A stretch of DNA of 64,000 bases from Anagrus nilaparvatae (GCA_022575985.1 JAKSXM010000246.1:12999593-13063592); one strand, 5' to 3'; positions 49,501 to 60,205 are shown, numbered from the stretch's first letter. Numbers and translations: made by a program. Notes: generated by a model not told the origin, from the sequence alone.

Positions 49501-49964
49501 TCTCTTATAAAATTAATACAAACAGTAAATAAATTTTATAAATTAATAATGACAAACAAATATTGCTACTAAATGTATAACAAATAAATAATAATGTAAA
49601 AATAATACAATACTGAAAGCTTATAAAATAATTACATCAGTTTTTCAAATTTTAATTAAAGAATAATAAGGGGTAAGATTTAATTTTAATTTTAATTAAA
49701 GAATCTAACAGAAATAATTTTCATTGAGATATATTTTAGCTGCATATTTTTTTTTCAATTGTTTTAAAATAATTATAATCAGATTTCTGTTTAACATCAA
49801 AACAAGCTTCAATAATTTTTATTCATTTAATTTTTTTGATCAAATTGTGTAAATCAAAAATCATTAAAAAGTAAAAATATATTTAATTTTTTTTATTCAA
49901 TTATTTTTTATAAATTTTGGTTATATTTCTTTTATTAAAATGTCTCTATATTCTTAGATGAATC
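46557..49964. other. AT-rich non-coding DNA left of the IR cluster
   Basis: No gene is supported. It holds the interspersed repeat at 48010-48300. A word AAGGGGTAAGATTT occurs near 48460 and again near 49670. The ORF at 47601-47813 is unrecognised. Confidence 0.5.
48010..48300. repeat. interspersed repeat shared with 35.8 kb and 44.7 kb
   Basis: The left half (CACTCGCTCGTGCATACAAC...CCCCTTGTTTAAAAAATAG) is an inverted relative of 44670-44750. The right half (TTTCGTTTTGTCCATGGGAG...TTGCTCCCTTGGTTA) matches 35870-35970. It is a mosaic of two dispersed families. Confidence 0.6.
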
Positions 49965-50340
49965 CATGGTAAACAGGCACATTTTTGTCAAAAATCTCTT
50001 TAATAGTTTCAATCATTAAAAGATTGTGCTTTAAAAAGCTCATGTCAGTCAAGAAAAAAATAATATCAGACGATTGAAAAATTGATCAATTTACAAAATT
50101 AATTTTTGATCTTATAGTTCTGTATTCATTATTATAGTTACTCTCAAAAGTAAACCAATTCGCCAATGACAGTAAGAAATGACCAATCTTTACCATGGAT
50201 CTTCAGGATTCTAACAGTGACAAAGATTGTTAGGCTAATGCCAGAAATAAAAAAAAAAGCACAGACATATTTGCTGCCCTTTTCAGTAACATAAAATCTA
50301 AATAACTTATTTAAAAACATAAACTCTAAATATGGCAAAT
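49965..50340 (-). pseudogene. IR pseudogene fragment, related to the 57.5-kb IR
   Basis: Read on the minus strand it covers the ion-channel core of an IR. A first membrane segment and the following loop (FISGISLTIFVTVRILKIHG, then KDWSFLTVIGEL) parallel residues 349-380 of the 57.5-kb receptor. After a short deletion and frame loss come RTIRSKI, QSSDIIFFLTDMSF and ETIKEIFDKNVPVY, matching its residues 391-443. There are stops and frameshifts, and both the N-terminal ligand-binding half and the last membrane segment are missing. It starts 17 bp after the stop codon of the neighbouring intact IR, so it marks an old tandem duplicate. Confidence 0.8.
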
Positions 50341-50356
50341 TTAAAAAAAAATTATT

Positions 50357-52351
50357 TTACACAAGATGAGTGACAAGTGCTATTCGAGGCTTAACTTTTA
50401 TTTTGAGAATTTTCATTTTTAGATTATTCATATTCTCGTTTTGCGTTCTAATTTTTAAAAATTTATTTGTTTTGGATTTTTTCAACAAAAAGTTATTTAA
50501 TACTTTACGATGTTTAACTTTCACTCTGCGTATCTTAATTTTTCGATTTTTTATAATTTGCTTCTTTATCTTTAATAATTTCTTAGGTAATTTTTTCGAT
50601 AAGTAATAATACCAAATGCATTCAGCAAATAATGCAATTAAAGAAATTATAATTCCAGCAAACATTATTACAATAAGAATTGAAATGGAATCATCATCTG
50701 TTTCATTATTATCACAACCCTTTTGAATAATCTTCTCAATTTTATTAACATTCTCATAATCAGAACGCCATTTTATATCCAAACCTGCTTCGAGCATTCT
50801 TCGGTAAATCTTATCAAACTTATTTCGAAACGGAGAATGATTATTAAATGCTATAGTGATATATGAATGAAATATATTGAAATCTTTAATTTCAAATTTT
50901 ATTTTACTTGAAATTTCTTCATTTTCTTTTATTTTTTCTGAAAATTCATTAAATAAAACAAAAATTTTATCAGAAGATAAAATCCCCAGATCTGAGATGG
51001 GTTTTGCTGATGCTATTCTAGCAATTTCTTTAATTCTTTGATTACCTTGACGACCCAAATACTTTAAAAATATAGGATGACCGAAAAAAATAACTGAAAG
51101 ATTTTTTTCAAATATTTCTTCGAAAGAATCGACTAACAGTATTTCTTTGTTTTCAAATTTTAAACTTGTCATATCAAGAACCAAATCCGACATAAGAAAT
51201 ATTGAAACGAAACAAATCAGCAAGTAAACAATTTTTGATCTTAAGGAATGAAATCTAATTATCGCAATGTTACCCAGCAGCAAACTTAGAATATTAATTA
51301 TAGACCACTCATTAAGATCAAATTTAAAACAATAAACGCAAATCAAGATTAAAATTATTATTGTAATAAAAGATAAAAACGAATATAAAATATCATTATA
51401 ATTGGTAACATTTTTTTGGATATTCACTGGAATTAATACTTCTAACATAAATGATTTTACCAAGATAAGATTTGGAATGTTACGGTTAACATGTGCAAAA
51501 ACTTTTCCCAGAAAACATTTTAATTCGTATATACGTAATATATCTATAACGTTGCCATTATTGTTCACAGTAATAATTTCTGCTGAAATATTTAAGGAAT
51601 TTAAAAAACATGTAAAAGCTTTATAAATATGCATGTAAAAATATTCATTTCCTCTTTGCAAGTGATTTTCCGTGTAATTTAAATATAAACCTGGCCAATA
51701 TTCTTCTGGTACTCCAATTCTAATATTTTCGATTTCTTTAAATTTATCTGGAAAATATACTGGATTTCCAAAATTATTAATTTGCTTTTTTATTAATCCA
51801 TGTTTAGGGGAATCATAAATCATGTAACTTTCGTTATTCAAATTGCATAACACAGCTGTAAAATCGATTAATTGAAATTTTTTACTCTCGGAAAAAATTT
51901 CCAAGACATTTATGTTAATCATTTGATTAAATAATAAAAATATTTTAGTTTTTGACAAATAAAATAATGATTTGCTAATAAACTTCAAAGCTGTTGATAA
52001 TTTTTTGATAAAGTCATTACTTTGGTTTTCATTAAGAATGATTATTTGCAAAGGTGCTGTTACATTTTCGTAATACGATACGCTGTCAGGTTGGAGTTCT
52101 GTTGTTATTGGTGGTTTATTCAAATTAACAGTAACTGTTGGTACTTTACCCATAAGATGTTTAAGAATCGTCTGATAATCACATTGATGGCTTACATTTG
52201 GGTGTTGATAAAAATCAGTGTATAGAGTTACCCGATTGGGTTGAACTTGATTCATTAATTTTCTTATCAACGCCTCCATTCCTGTTGCAATTATTGAGTC
52301 AAATAGTAACAAAAAATAAGTTCCTTTGATTAAATTCATGACTCCAGTCAA
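50357..52351 (-). CDS. divergent ionotropic receptor, 664 aa, intronless
   Basis: A single ORF from ATG 52351 to the stop at 50357. Residues 1-22 are a hydrophobic signal-type segment (ATG at 1 or 5). About 300 residues of extracellular domain follow with several N-glycosylation sequons. Then come TM1 at about 321-342, a short pore-like segment at 350-366, RSKI and TM2 at about 372-394, the second ligand-binding lobe, and TM3 at about 555-583. This is the iGluR/IR topology. Blocks shared with the 57.5-kb gene include HSLRSKI, FEEIFEKNLSV and GLDIKWRSD. I do not see the canonical glutamate-binding residues, which suits a divergent chemosensory IR acting as a ligand-gated cation channel in sensory dendrites, probably with a co-receptor. 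The ligand is unknown. The ~80-residue C-terminal tail is very rich in Lys/Arg and much longer than usual. Antisense ORFs here are shadows. Confidence 0.85.
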   Translation of the reverse strand: MTGVMNLIKGTYFLLLFDSIIATGMEALIRKLMNQVQPNRVTLYTDFYQHPNVSHQCDYQTILKHLMGKVPTVTVNLNKPPITTELQPDSVSYYENVTAPLQIIILNENQSNDFIKKLSTALKFISKSLFYLSKTKIFLLFNQMININVLEIFSESKKFQLIDFTAVLCNLNNESYMIYDSPKHGLIKKQINNFGNPVYFPDKFKEIENIRIGVPEEYWPGLYLNYTENHLQRGNEYFYMHIYKAFTCFLNSLNISAEIITVNNNGNVIDILRIYELKCFLGKVFAHVNRNIPNLILVKSFMLEVLIPVNIQKNVTNYNDILYSFLSFITIIILILICVYCFKFDLNEWSIINILSLLLGNIAIIRFHSLRSKIVYLLICFVSIFLMSDLVLDMTSLKFENKEILLVDSFEEIFEKNLSVIFFGHPIFLKYLGRQGNQRIKEIARIASAKPISDLGILSSDKIFVLFNEFSEKIKENEEISSKIKFEIKDFNIFHSYITIAFNNHSPFRNKFDKIYRRMLEAGLDIKWRSDYENVNKIEKIIQKGCDNNETDDDSISILIVIMFAGIIISLIALFAECIWYYYLSKKLPKKLLKIKKQIIKNRKIKIRRVKVKHRKVLNNFLLKKSKTNKFLKIRTQNENMNNLKMKILKIKVKPRIALVTHLV

Positions 52352-52949
52352 TTGGAGAAATTCTAAAACGTTCTTCTCTAGAAGGTTAGAAATTTTATTT
52401 TTTATTAAATTTAAAATTTTTAAATCGATTAAGAATAATTGTGAGTTATGATTGTCTTCTGAATTATTTTTTAATTATACCTGTTCTAGAATCTAAATTT
52501 TATTTACGAATTTTTTTTTTTAATCAATTAATTCTTTTACTTTAGAAAAAATAAATAATAAAACATTCACTTGTCAGAAATGAAAAAAATGACTACTTTA
52601 AAAAAAAAATTTACGGAAAATTTTAATTCTTGGTTTTTTGATAATTGAACAGTGTTTGCGTGATGAATTACCTTGAATATGCAAAATTAAAATTTATTCA
52701 ACATTTAAGCTATTATTTAAATACATTACATGTTTAAACGTGGGTATAAATTGAAAAATTAATTTACATCGATATTTAAAAAATAAATACGAAAACGCCT
52801 ATGTTTTTGAAAAAAATATAAAATATGTTTCTAATATTATTCAAGTATATTTCAATTGTTTTTTTATAAATTTAGATTGGTATTTTCTTTTAATATCTGA
52901 GTAAATGAAAATCTAATTAAAAATAATTTAATTTTAATGAGGATACAAA
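52352..52949. other. upstream region of the 664-aa IR
   Basis: AT-rich with no ORF. It should contain the IR promoter, but no convincing TATA/Inr pair stands out in such AT-rich DNA. Confidence 0.4.
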
Positions 52950-53831
52950 TATACCCAAACCTATTTTGAGACTGAAGAGAAAAATATAATCTATTAAGAG
53001 AACCAAGTGGAGTTGCTGGTGAAATTGATGTTTTTTTAGTTTTTTTTTTAAATTTAGAAAGTTGCATTTTATTATAAAATAATAGAATCTCAATAAAAGA
53101 ATTTTAAAACTACACAGACAGCACGAAGTGTAAAGTATCAAAAACGTTTTTAGTCAATTACTTTTCTTTTGCATATTTTAGATGTTCGATTTACAGAATA
53201 TTATTAACTATTAATTAGATAAATTTAAAAAAAAATTTTTTAGGCGACTTTTTGCAAAAATTACGACCGATTATGGTCACCTAAAAAAAATTGGCGGTCG
53301 TGATATCTCCAGTTTGGCACATTCAAGAAATTATTATGAAGCAGATAACTAATATTCTAAAATTACATCGAGTTTTTTCAAAAAATTATATATGTAAAAA
53401 AACAATGGCCTAAGAAATTTCTTTGAATGTTTAAGTTTTCTGAAGTATTTTGTACTAAAAAATCAAAACTTTGGAAAAAACTCGATGTCATTCCCTAATT
53501 TAACTTATCTGCTTCATTAACGATATTTTTTTTTGGTTTTGGCGTATTATCCGCTTTTTTTTTAAATGATTTGTGCAGTCTGTGTAATTTATTTATTCAT
53601 AAATACTAGGAATTGAAATTTAAATACCTTTAATAAAGTCTTAATTTGATCATTTTTATTCGTTCTTGTTTTTTTTAATTTTTTAAAAAAATCATTGAAC
53701 TTTTGAATTATGTTCTTAAAAAATGTAAATGTTGCTTTTTCAAAAGGTGAAAATGGACTACGAACTGTGAAAAATAACATTAATTTATGCGAGCTTATTC
53801 CATAAAGGTTAGAATTTGCATGCAATGTCAT
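52950..53831 (-). other. two possible exons of an unidentified gene
   Basis: Minus strand. 53831-53633 opens with ATG (MTLHANSNLYGISSHKLMLF) and ends at a possible donor, TTAAAG|GTATTT. 53067-52955 opens with MQLSKFKKKTKKTSISPATP, is Ser/Pro/Lys-rich, and ends at a possible donor, TTTGG|GTATAT. Composition is more protein-like than that of nearby chance ORFs, but no domain is recognisable and the two stretches may not belong together. A palindrome (53335-53520) lies between them. Confidence 0.25.
53335..53520. repeat. imperfect palindrome, ~185 bp
   Basis: GAAGCAGATAACTAAT and ACATCGAGTTTTTTC on the left pair with GAAAAAACTCGATGT and CTTATCTGCTTC on the right. It is MITE-like, but no clear target duplication was found. 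Confidence 0.5.
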
Positions 53832-53929
53832 ATAATTTAACTTTAATTTTATTTGCCTTCAAAATTAAAAAAAAAATTATTTATTAGCGAAAACATAGAA
53901 AATAGAAGTTGAAAAATTAATTTATATAA

Positions 53930-56096
53930 ATAAGAATTTAGAACAGCTTCAAAGAAAATATATAAACTGGGTATTGAAGGGGAGATGTATACCAGACTTT
54001 GGGATCGAAAGATAAACGAAAAATTATAAATTAAATATGGAATGTCTACATAGGACTGCAAAATATGAAGAGAAGCTAAGAAAAATTTGATGAAAATGAG
54101 ACAAGAAAGATTGCTTGGAACTTAAGTAATAGAGAATATATGAATGATATAAAGAGGAAAGTAGATAAGATTAAAGCCCTGTGGCACAATGGTTCAGTTG
54201 ATAAATGGTGGACTTTTGAGAAGACAAATTGTAAATTTAAATTAGCAAGTAGTGATCAATGCCAAAATAGATTGCAAGCATGAAGACATAATCAGTATTT
54301 AAGAATCGAGATTTCTTGCCGATATTAGAAAATCGATAATAAATGAATGGCAGATCAAAAAAGTTCCACATTACTTAGAAAGTGAAAAGGATATACAACT
54401 AATTGCAAAGTTACTCCAGTCAAATCACGGGGGCGGGGGGGGTGGTATTGTTTGTGGCCGCCACCAGATTTGGTCTACTATAGGTTTTTTGGGTCGCTGA
54501 ACACGAAAATCGGGGTCTTTGCTATGCGCAATTGGGGCTTGACCCTTAAATCGGGCAAAACTGCCCTTAAAAAGGGCATTTTTGCTGTATTCATTGTAAG
54601 CCATTGAAATTTGGTATACGGAGGTTTTTTGGGTCGCTGATAACGAATATTACAGTTACAACTATGAAAAATTACCCCTTCACCCTTAAATTGGGCAAAA
54701 CTGCCCTTAAATAGGGCATTTTTGCTGTATTCACTGTAAGCCTATGAAATTTGGTATACGGGGGTTTTTTGGGTCACTGATAATGAATATTGCAGTTAAA
54801 ACTATGAAAAATTACCCCTTCACCCTTAAATTGGGCAAAACTGCCCCTAAAAAGGGAATTTTTGCTGTATTCACTGTAAGCCTTTGAAATTTGGTATACG
54901 GAGGTTTTTTAGGTCGCTGATAACGAATATTGCAGTTATAACTATGAAAAATTACCACTTCACCCTTAAATTGGACAAAACTACCCCTAAAAGGGGTGTT
55001 TTCACTAATTTCACTCTATCCCTCCAAGATTCGACCTATTAGGGTTTTTTGGGTCGCTGATCACAAAAATCGTTGTCTTTTCAATTAAAACTTGATTCTT
55101 CACCCTTAAATTAGCCAAAACTACCCCTAAGAGGGGTAATTTTACAACTTTCACTCTAGCCCTCCAAGATTTGGTCTAATAAAGGTTTTTGGGGTCGCTG
55201 ATCACGAATATTGAAGTTATAACTATGAAAAATAACCCCTCACCCTTAAATTGGCCAAAAGTACCCCTAAAAGGGGTGTTTTTTCTACTTTCGTTCTAGC
55301 CCTACAATCCTGTTTATTGTGAAAAGCGACCTAAAAAACCCTACTACACCAAATCTTGAAGGGCTAGATTGAAAGTAGCGAAAACACCCCTTTTAGGGGC
55401 AGTTTTGCTCAATTTAAATGTGAAGGGGTAATTTTTCATAGTTATAACTGCAATATTTGTTATCAGTGACTCAAAAAACCCCCGTATACCAAATTTCAAA
55501 GGCTTACATTGAATATAGCAAAAATGCCCTAGTTAAGGGTAGTTTTGCCCAATTTAAGGGTGAAGGGGTAATTTTTCATAGTTTTAACTGCAATATTCAT
55601 TATCAGTGACCCAAAAAACCCCTGTATACCAAATTTCATAGGCTTACAGTGAATACAGCAAAAATGCCCTATTTAAGGGCAGTTTTGCCCGATTTAAGGG
55701 TCAAGCCCCAATTGCGCATAGAAAAAACCCCGATTTTCGTGTTCAGCGACCCAAAAAACCTATAGTAGACCGAATCTGGTAGCGGCCACAAACAATACCA
55801 CCAAAACCGTGATTTTACTGGAGTAAGTACAGAGTGGCTAATGGAGTAAAGGGCAATAAGAGCTGGAAAAAGGATGAAGATAGAAAAAGTTTTCTGTGTG
55901 TGTAATATTTTTCTGATATGATATAGAAAATGGATCAGCAAGCAACTTATTTGAAAAGTGTACTGAAAATAATCAGAAATTTGAGATAAAAAAGCGTTTA
56001 ACATTAAAGAAGAATGAATATAGCATTTCTAAAAATTATGGAATGGAAGAAAAGGAAGGATTTAAAGGAAAATTATAATTAAACTAAACTGATGAA
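53930..56096 (+). pseudogene. LINE ORF2 C-terminal remnant, split by an insertion
   Basis: The plus strand shows, through several frameshifts, the late part of a non-LTR reverse transcriptase protein. NLEQLQRKYINWVLKG near 53935 is the conserved E.LQ.KY..WVLG block after the RT domain. It is followed by a Lys-rich helical stretch and, just before the insertion, DIRKSIINEWQIKK...LIAK. After the insertion (55829) come YRVANGVKGNKSWKKDED, a Cys-containing stretch and SASNLFEKCTENN. That resembles the C-terminal Cys zinc-finger-like region (C..C...HLF..C) of R1/jockey-like elements. Removing 54412-55825 and one AGT restores continuity. Catalytic RT motifs are absent, so it is a dead 5'-truncated copy. 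The clade is uncertain. Confidence 0.6.
54412..55825. mobile_element. palindromic element with internal ~120-bp tandem units, 1.4 kb
   Basis: The ends are TACTCCAGTCAAATCACGG and the inverse GTGATTTTACTGGAGTA, with a 3-bp AGT duplication (54409-54411, 55826-55828). Each arm carries tandem units containing GGTTTTTTGGGTCGCTGATA, TAACTATGAAAAATTACCCC and TTAAATTGGGCAAAACTGCCC. There are about seven units in the left arm and fewer in the right, running in opposite orientation. The hinge lies near 55310-55330. There is no coding sequence. Eroded relatives lie at 3834-4440 and 11850-12430. Confidence 0.85.
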
Positions 56097-56100
56097 TTAA

Positions 56101-57206
56101 CCCATAAGCGCCTAATCGACAATTCTTGGACACTTAAATATTTTGATATGAAAAAATGAATATTTTAGGCTAAAAATCTCACCTAGTAGGTATTTTTTAT
56201 CGCTCTTTCCACTTCTGGAGTCCGTTTTTACCTACGACCCTTGGGTAATGAAATATCAACCCCTAAAGTAGGGTAAAATCACTAAAATTGTAAAATTTAA
56301 AAAAAAAAAAGTTACTACACGAAAAAGAAGTTTCTTTATGTTGGAAATTATATTTTTTACTTTCCAAAAGGTAAAAGATGAAAATTTATGTATTCGCAGC
56401 ACATTTACCCTCTCTAGGGGGTAAATATTAGGGGTAAGGGGGTGGATTTTACAGATGTATAAAAATTGAATATTTCTAGCTGAAAACATCACCTAGTAGG
56501 TATTTTTGGTCGCTCTTTCCATTTCCGAAGTCTGTTTTCCTCTACAACCCTTGGGTAGTGAAATATCAACCCCTAAAACAGGGTAAAATCATTAAAATTG
56601 TAAAATTAAAAAAAAAAGTTACTGCACTCAAAAAAAAAGTTTCTTTTATATGTTTGAAATTATATTTTTTGCTTTCCAAAATGTAAGAGATGAAAATTTA
56701 TGTATTCTCAGCACATTCACCCTCTCGAGGGGGCAAATATTTGGGGTAAGGGGTAGAATTTTAGGTTTGTAACAGACTTCGGAAATGGAAAGAGCGACCA
56801 AAAATACCTACTAGGTGATGTTTTCAGCTAGAAATATTCAATTTTTATACATCTGTAAAATCCACCCCCTTACCCCTAATATTTACCCCCTAGAGAGGGT
56901 AAATTTGCTGAGAATACATAAACTTTCATTTTTTACCTTTTGGAAAGTAAAAAATATAATTTCCAACATAAAGAAACTTTTTTTTTGCTCGCAGTAACAT
57001 TTTTTTTTAAATTTTACAATTTTAGTGATTTTACCCTATTTTAGGGGTTGATATTTCATTACCCAAGGGTCGTAGGTAAAAACGGACTCCGGAAATGGAA
57101 AGAGCGATAAAAAATACCTACTAGGTAAGATTTTTAGCCTAAAATATTCATTTTTTCATATCAAAATATTTAAGTGTCCAAGAATTGTCGATTAGGCGCT
57201 TATGGG
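56101..57206. mobile_element. piggyBac-type TTAA-flanked palindrome, 1106 bp
   Basis: TTAA-CCCATAAGCGCCTAATCGAC on the left and its inverse GGCGCTTATGGG-TTAA on the right (TTAA 56097-56100, 57207-57210). Arms of about 550 bp hold two diverged units each around the word CACCTAGTAGGTATTTTTGG. The open 78-aa and 60-aa stretches in the two arms are mirror copies of one another, not genes. The 979-bp element at 36906 shares the terminal pattern and the ACCTAGTAGGTA word. Confidence 0.9.
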
Positions 57207-57210
57207 TTAA

Positions 57211-57541
57211 AAAAATCTGTATTAAAATATTTTAATTTTTGTAAATTTTCTTATATTACATGTATCTTATGAAATACTTCATATTCTTATGTGAATATTA
57301 GCAAAATTATATATAAAAAAAAAATTAATTAATTATAATTATATTTACAACTTATCCCTTAAGTATTATAAGTACTTTATTGAGTAAAGGTTATATACTA
57401 CAAATAATAATTGATAAATAATAATAATATCAATAATATCATAATTGTGCAAAATATTCAAATTTGAATGTTTTTAGATAAATGCTTTCAAGAAATTTAA
57501 ACAATAGACGATTAAACGATTTTATTAATTTATTGTGTAGA
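57211..57541. other. 3' flank of the 652-aa IR
   Basis: AT-rich with no ORF. TAATAATATC-type simple repeats lie at 57400-57440. It presumably contains the IR 3' UTR, but on the minus strand no single polyadenylation signal stands out. Confidence 0.35.
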
Positions 57542-59500
57542 TCAACAATTTTTTAAAAATAACATCATTTTTATTTTTGTAAGAAATTTCCTCCTCTTAT
57601 ATTCTTTAGCGATTTTTTTTCTTTTCTCAAAAACTCTAACAAATAATTTATTTTTCTTTCTTTTTCCCAAGCAATGAAACAAAAATTCTAAAACTAATGA
57701 AATAGCTGCCATTGACGTTCCAATAACTAACACCGAACACAGAACTATTATTAACGAGTTGTGATCAATTTTTAAAACGTCTTCAAAATTATTATTTTCT
57801 ATTATTTCTTTAACTTTCATATCAGAATGCCATTTTTGATCAATTCCCGATTCATAAATAAGTTGATCAATTTGTGCATACTTGTGAATGAAATGAGAAT
57901 TGTTAGTAAATTGTAAGAAAACTGGATAAACAGGTAAATTCAAATCAACTTTTTTAAATCTTTCTAATCCTGTAAAACTTTTATCATCAAATAAAAATTG
58001 TTCAGCAGATAGTTCATTAGTAATTAATATTTCGTCTATAGTTTCGTTAACTCCTATTTTGTTAAAATATAACTCTTCACAATTTTTTTTAATCCTTCGA
58101 AATAATTTTGCAACATCCTCAGATGAATCATTCATGTACCATCCCAGTTGTAAGCCTTTGTAGTATGGAGAACAAACAGTCAAATTTTTTTCAAAAATAT
58201 CCTTAATAGATTCAATCATTAAATGCTCATGATTAACAAAATTTATGTCAGTCAATAGAGCAATAATATCCGACGATTGAAAAATTGATAAAAATACGAG
58301 TGTCAAAAAAATTATTTTTGATCTTAAAGTTCTGTGTTCATTATTAGTTACTCCCAAAAGTAAACCGATGATAGTAAGAAACGACCAATCTTCGTCATGG
58401 ATCTTCAGAATTCTGACAGCAATAAGGAATGTTATGATAATACCAGAAATCGCTAAAAAAGCATAGAAAATGTTTTCTGACATTTTTAAACTTGTTTCAC
58501 TTACAATCGGTACAAGAGCAACGAATTTCTCGTATCTTAAAATGTGGCCTCTATAATACAATATATAATCTGGAGAATGAACTGTTCCTAAAAGAAACAT
58601 AGATATTTTTTTTTTATAAAAATAATCATCATCATAAATTTCACCAGTTTTTAAGGTCTTAAATATTATCTTGAATCGTAATTGATCAGCAAAAACCTCA
58701 CATACTTTCAATAGTCTTATATTAGGATTCAATTCCGGGGGTTTTCCATCATTGTAGTAATAATTTATATCAGCTCTAGCACCGATAAGTATAAACATAT
58801 CATGTGTTCGCAATAATTTATTTGGAAAAATTTTGGTATTAGAAAATTCATTGTAAACCACAAGTGAAAAAATTATTTTATTGAATGGAAGAAAATTAAA
58901 AATTTGAATTTCAGTTTTTGATATTCTTAAAACTGCTGTATCAAGAAATCCCGCATTTATTACATTTACATAAATATTGTTCAAATAATTATAATCAATC
59001 CTCGCATCATCAAAGAAAATGATTAATATTTTTGGTTTTTTTCCAATGAACAAAGAACGTACTATTGGTTCTGTTAGTTTAGTTAATATTTTCAAATCAC
59101 TGTGAAAATTATTAGTACTAATTATAAAAACGTGGAGAGGTGAAGAAACATTACAATTGTACTTGAAGTTTCTAACAGTGTGAACTAATGGATGATATTT
59201 ATCGCGTTCATTTTGAGTAAAATATAAGAACCGTGGGGTGTTGTTAATATCAACAATTGTGGTGATGACTTGAGTCATAAAACTTTGTAAAACTGATTGC
59301 TGCAAGTTATTGTTTATTGTTTCATTCTTGTTCAAATAAAGCATTACATGATGCGGATTAACTTCAACAAGTGCCTGTTTTACTATTTTATTTATTAAAT
59401 TAGAATACACAAAATTCACTTGGTAGATAAAAATAAAAAACCAAATAAAATAATTCATAATGAAAATATTTAATTCTATGAAAGTTAAATTTGTCACCAA
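57542..59500 (-). CDS. divergent ionotropic receptor, 652 aa, intronless
   Basis: A single ORF with its stop at 57542 and ATG at 59500. A second ATG at residue 15 (MNYFIWFFIFIYQVNFVYS) makes a cleaner signal peptide and is the likelier start. The extracellular part runs to about 340 and includes ASN-linked sequons and a DMFILIGARAD stretch. TM1 is at about 343-364 (FYAFLAISGIIITFLIAV), followed by the pore-like DWSFLTIIGLLLG, then RTLRSKI and TM2 at about 394-416, lobe 2, and TM3 at about 582-608, and a short basic tail. Shared blocks with the 50.4-kb receptor are LRSKI, IFEKNL and GIDQKWHSD, so they are old tandem paralogues of low overall identity. It is expected to be a sensory ligand-gated cation channel with unknown ligand. 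The fragments at 49965-50340 and 60740-61250 are its closer relatives. Confidence 0.85.
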   Translation of the reverse strand: MVTNLTFIELNIFIMNYFIWFFIFIYQVNFVYSNLINKIVKQALVEVNPHHVMLYLNKNETINNNLQQSVLQSFMTQVITTIVDINNTPRFLYFTQNERDKYHPLVHTVRNFKYNCNVSSPLHVFIISTNNFHSDLKILTKLTEPIVRSLFIGKKPKILIIFFDDARIDYNYLNNIYVNVINAGFLDTAVLRISKTEIQIFNFLPFNKIIFSLVVYNEFSNTKIFPNKLLRTHDMFILIGARADINYYYNDGKPPELNPNIRLLKVCEVFADQLRFKIIFKTLKTGEIYDDDYFYKKKISMFLLGTVHSPDYILYYRGHILRYEKFVALVPIVSETSLKMSENIFYAFLAISGIIITFLIAVRILKIHDEDWSFLTIIGLLLGVTNNEHRTLRSKIIFLTLVFLSIFQSSDIIALLTDINFVNHEHLMIESIKDIFEKNLTVCSPYYKGLQLGWYMNDSSEDVAKLFRRIKKNCEELYFNKIGVNETIDEILITNELSAEQFLFDDKSFTGLERFKKVDLNLPVYPVFLQFTNNSHFIHKYAQIDQLIYESGIDQKWHSDMKVKEIIENNNFEDVLKIDHNSLIIVLCSVLVIGTSMAAISLVLEFLFHCLGKRKKNKLFVRVFEKRKKIAKEYKRRKFLTKIKMMLFLKNC

Positions 59501-59988
59501 TTGTATTTTCGTAAAATATTAATTTGTTATCGTTTTTTAAATATTAATTTGCAAAAAAATGAATTTTGCATGATGTCGCATATAAAAATATTATACAATA
59601 TTTTAGAATTTTTAGATGCTTAATATATGAATTACTTGTTTGTAATAAAGTTTGAATTTTTTGACGCCTTGGGTATCTATTATCAATTAATTTAAACAAA
59701 TATTTTAGCTAAACTAACTATACTAAAACAAGTTTACTTTGAATTTAATAAAGTACATAAGGAAAAGGAAAAAATAAGTTCGTACAAATATTTAATTAAG
59801 TATGCAAAAATTTTTATTTAATTTAATTTAACACCCCATAAAATTGTAATGCAAATATTGAAAAATATGTAAAGTACATCAAATATTAAAAATTGACATT
59901 TGTAATATAAAAAGATAAAATAATTATTACAGCAAAAATTACAAAAATAGATTAAATCAAACAAATACATATCGATTTTCTTAAATTT
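59501..59988. other. upstream region of the 652-aa IR
   Basis: AT-rich with no ORF of interest. It separates the IR start from a possible exon on the same strand. Confidence 0.35.
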
Positions 59989-60196
59989 ATGGAATTTTAT
60001 TATTTTGTTGTGTATCCGACAGATCAATATAGCTATGTTCGTAATAAGCGTCACTAGGTTTTCGAATAAAAAAGCTTAATAAAAATGCTCTGAACCTTAG
60101 TAGTAAAAATTGTGCAAACTTTTCATAACCTGAATTTAATTTTGGAGACATTTTCATATTTTTAACGTACCAAATTCCCTGCTTAATAGCCACATT
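59987..60196 (-). other. possible terminal exon, unidentified
   Basis: About 67 open codons on the minus strand ending at TAA 59987-59989. The composition is convincing: FAQFLLLRFRAFLLSFFIRK followed by an acidic, Tyr-rich end (SYIDLSDTQQNNKIP). It could be the cytoplasmic tail after a last membrane segment. The open frame runs on upstream into the GC-rich palindrome at 60206-60510, which breaks any exon there. No family is recognised. It may belong to the IR debris or to another gene. Confidence 0.3.
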
Positions 60197-60205
60197 TAAA
60201 ATTAT

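Noticed and set aside
51402..52225. plus-strand ORFs over the 664-aa IR (also 50370-50606)
   Set aside because: Antisense shadows of a clear membrane-protein gene.
56256..56997. 78-aa and 60-aa ORFs with the same sequence in opposite arms
   Set aside because: Mirror copies within the TTAA palindrome, with no domain and no start context.
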